Source: CAZTKP01 sp964614215 | Lineage (GTDB): Bacteria; UBP6; UBA1177 | NCBI GenBank assembly: GCA_964614215.1 | Contig: CAZTKP010000005.1 | Coordinates: 1-42,550, forward strand | Direction of reading: 5' to 3' | DNA: 42,550 nucleotides | In this document: positions 42,441 to 42,550 of the stretch, one piece after another | How positions within the stretch are numbered: position 1 is the first letter of the stretch | Layout: each line of letters begins with the position of its first letter | The notes under the pieces: model-generated | The model's database searches: none | Told to the model about the DNA's origin: nothing | Seen by the model: the letters and a program-made list of their open reading frames with translations, nothing else | Translations under genes and position numbers: made by a program

Positions 42441-42550
42441 TATTTTAAATGATCTCCGATAGTCTGTGCTGAAAGTTCTCCCGAAATAAATGCCATCGGA
42501 ACACCTACACCCGGATGAGTGTAGTGACCGGCATAGAACAGATTCCTAAT
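42440..42550 (-). CDS. crtI: Phytoene desaturase C-terminus (CrtI family, 5' part outside window)
   Basis: The minus strand from the window edge reads NLFYAGHYTHPGVGVPMAFI and then SGELSAQTIGDHLK before TAA at 42442-42440. The FYAGHYTHPGVGVPM stretch is the conserved FAD-binding C-terminal signature of CrtI-type phytoene desaturases and carotenoid oxidoreductases. Only 36 residues are in the window. It overlaps the crtB start by one base. Confidence 0.85.
   Translation of the reverse strand: MRNLFYAGHYTHPGVGVPMAFISGELSAQTIGDHLK

Overview
The window looks like a piece of chromosome from an uncultured, probably anaerobic, Gram-negative bacterium of moderate-to-low GC. The outer-membrane barrel proteins and at least ten lipoproteins point to a Gram-negative envelope. 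Cys-rich modules such as CGSDGCGGACG and GTACNDGIFCNGDDECD, thrombospondin type 3 (TSP3) calcium repeats and RCC1 repeats recall Myxococcota and other former Deltaproteobacteria, but I cannot fix the phylum from sequence alone. A 100-N assembly gap lies at 35093-35192, so this is a draft scaffold. I saw no tRNA, rRNA, CRISPR array, prophage or intact insertion sequence.

Layout: (1) 1-3507: a truncated comF competence-type gene, two surface lipoproteins and a nitrilase-family amidohydrolase. (2) 3568-7294: a sulfur-assimilation neighbourhood with UPF0280 (COG2122), a DUF362 ferredoxin-like protein, and a two-gene operon of a NIL-domain ferredoxin and a DUF39 (COG1900) protein. The last pair matches the archaeal route that makes homocysteine directly from aspartate semialdehyde. 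Its 5' leader holds a promoter, a 24-codon leader ORF with a Met-Ile-Met run, competing hairpins and a terminator, which is the layout of a ribosome-mediated attenuator. (3) 7302-10193: two outer-membrane barrel-like proteins and a lipoprotein. (4) 10225-18196: an Rpn-type nuclease, a small membrane protein, MntP, a seven-repeat FG-GAP/UnbV propeller protein, an EamA transporter, acetate kinase and 4-alpha-glucanotransferase.

(5) 18223-30236: a surface-protein island. Four tandem paralogous lipoproteins (18223-25732, minus strand) each carry an acidic or Asn-Thr-Gly-Asp linker, TSP3-type calcium repeats, a VWA domain with an intact MIDAS motif, and a strongly conserved C-terminal domain. A longer TSP3 lipoprotein and a beta-helix lipoprotein follow. 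(6) 30224-34118: a PAS-PAS-receiver protein without a kinase, an M3 oligoendopeptidase, an HU protein, and a structured intergenic region with nested inverted repeats. (7) 34119-36140: an RCC1-repeat lipoprotein interrupted by the assembly gap. (8) 36166-39949: dnaG-rpoD. (9) 39942-42550: a carotenoid operon on the minus strand (crtI fragment, crtB, prenyl synthase, CruF-like hydratase).

The two most interesting items are the putative methionine-responsive attenuator in front of the DUF39/NIL-ferredoxin operon, and the tandem array of VWA/TSP3 lipoproteins on variable disordered stalks. Several neighbouring convergent genes overlap at their 3' ends, so the region is compactly organised.
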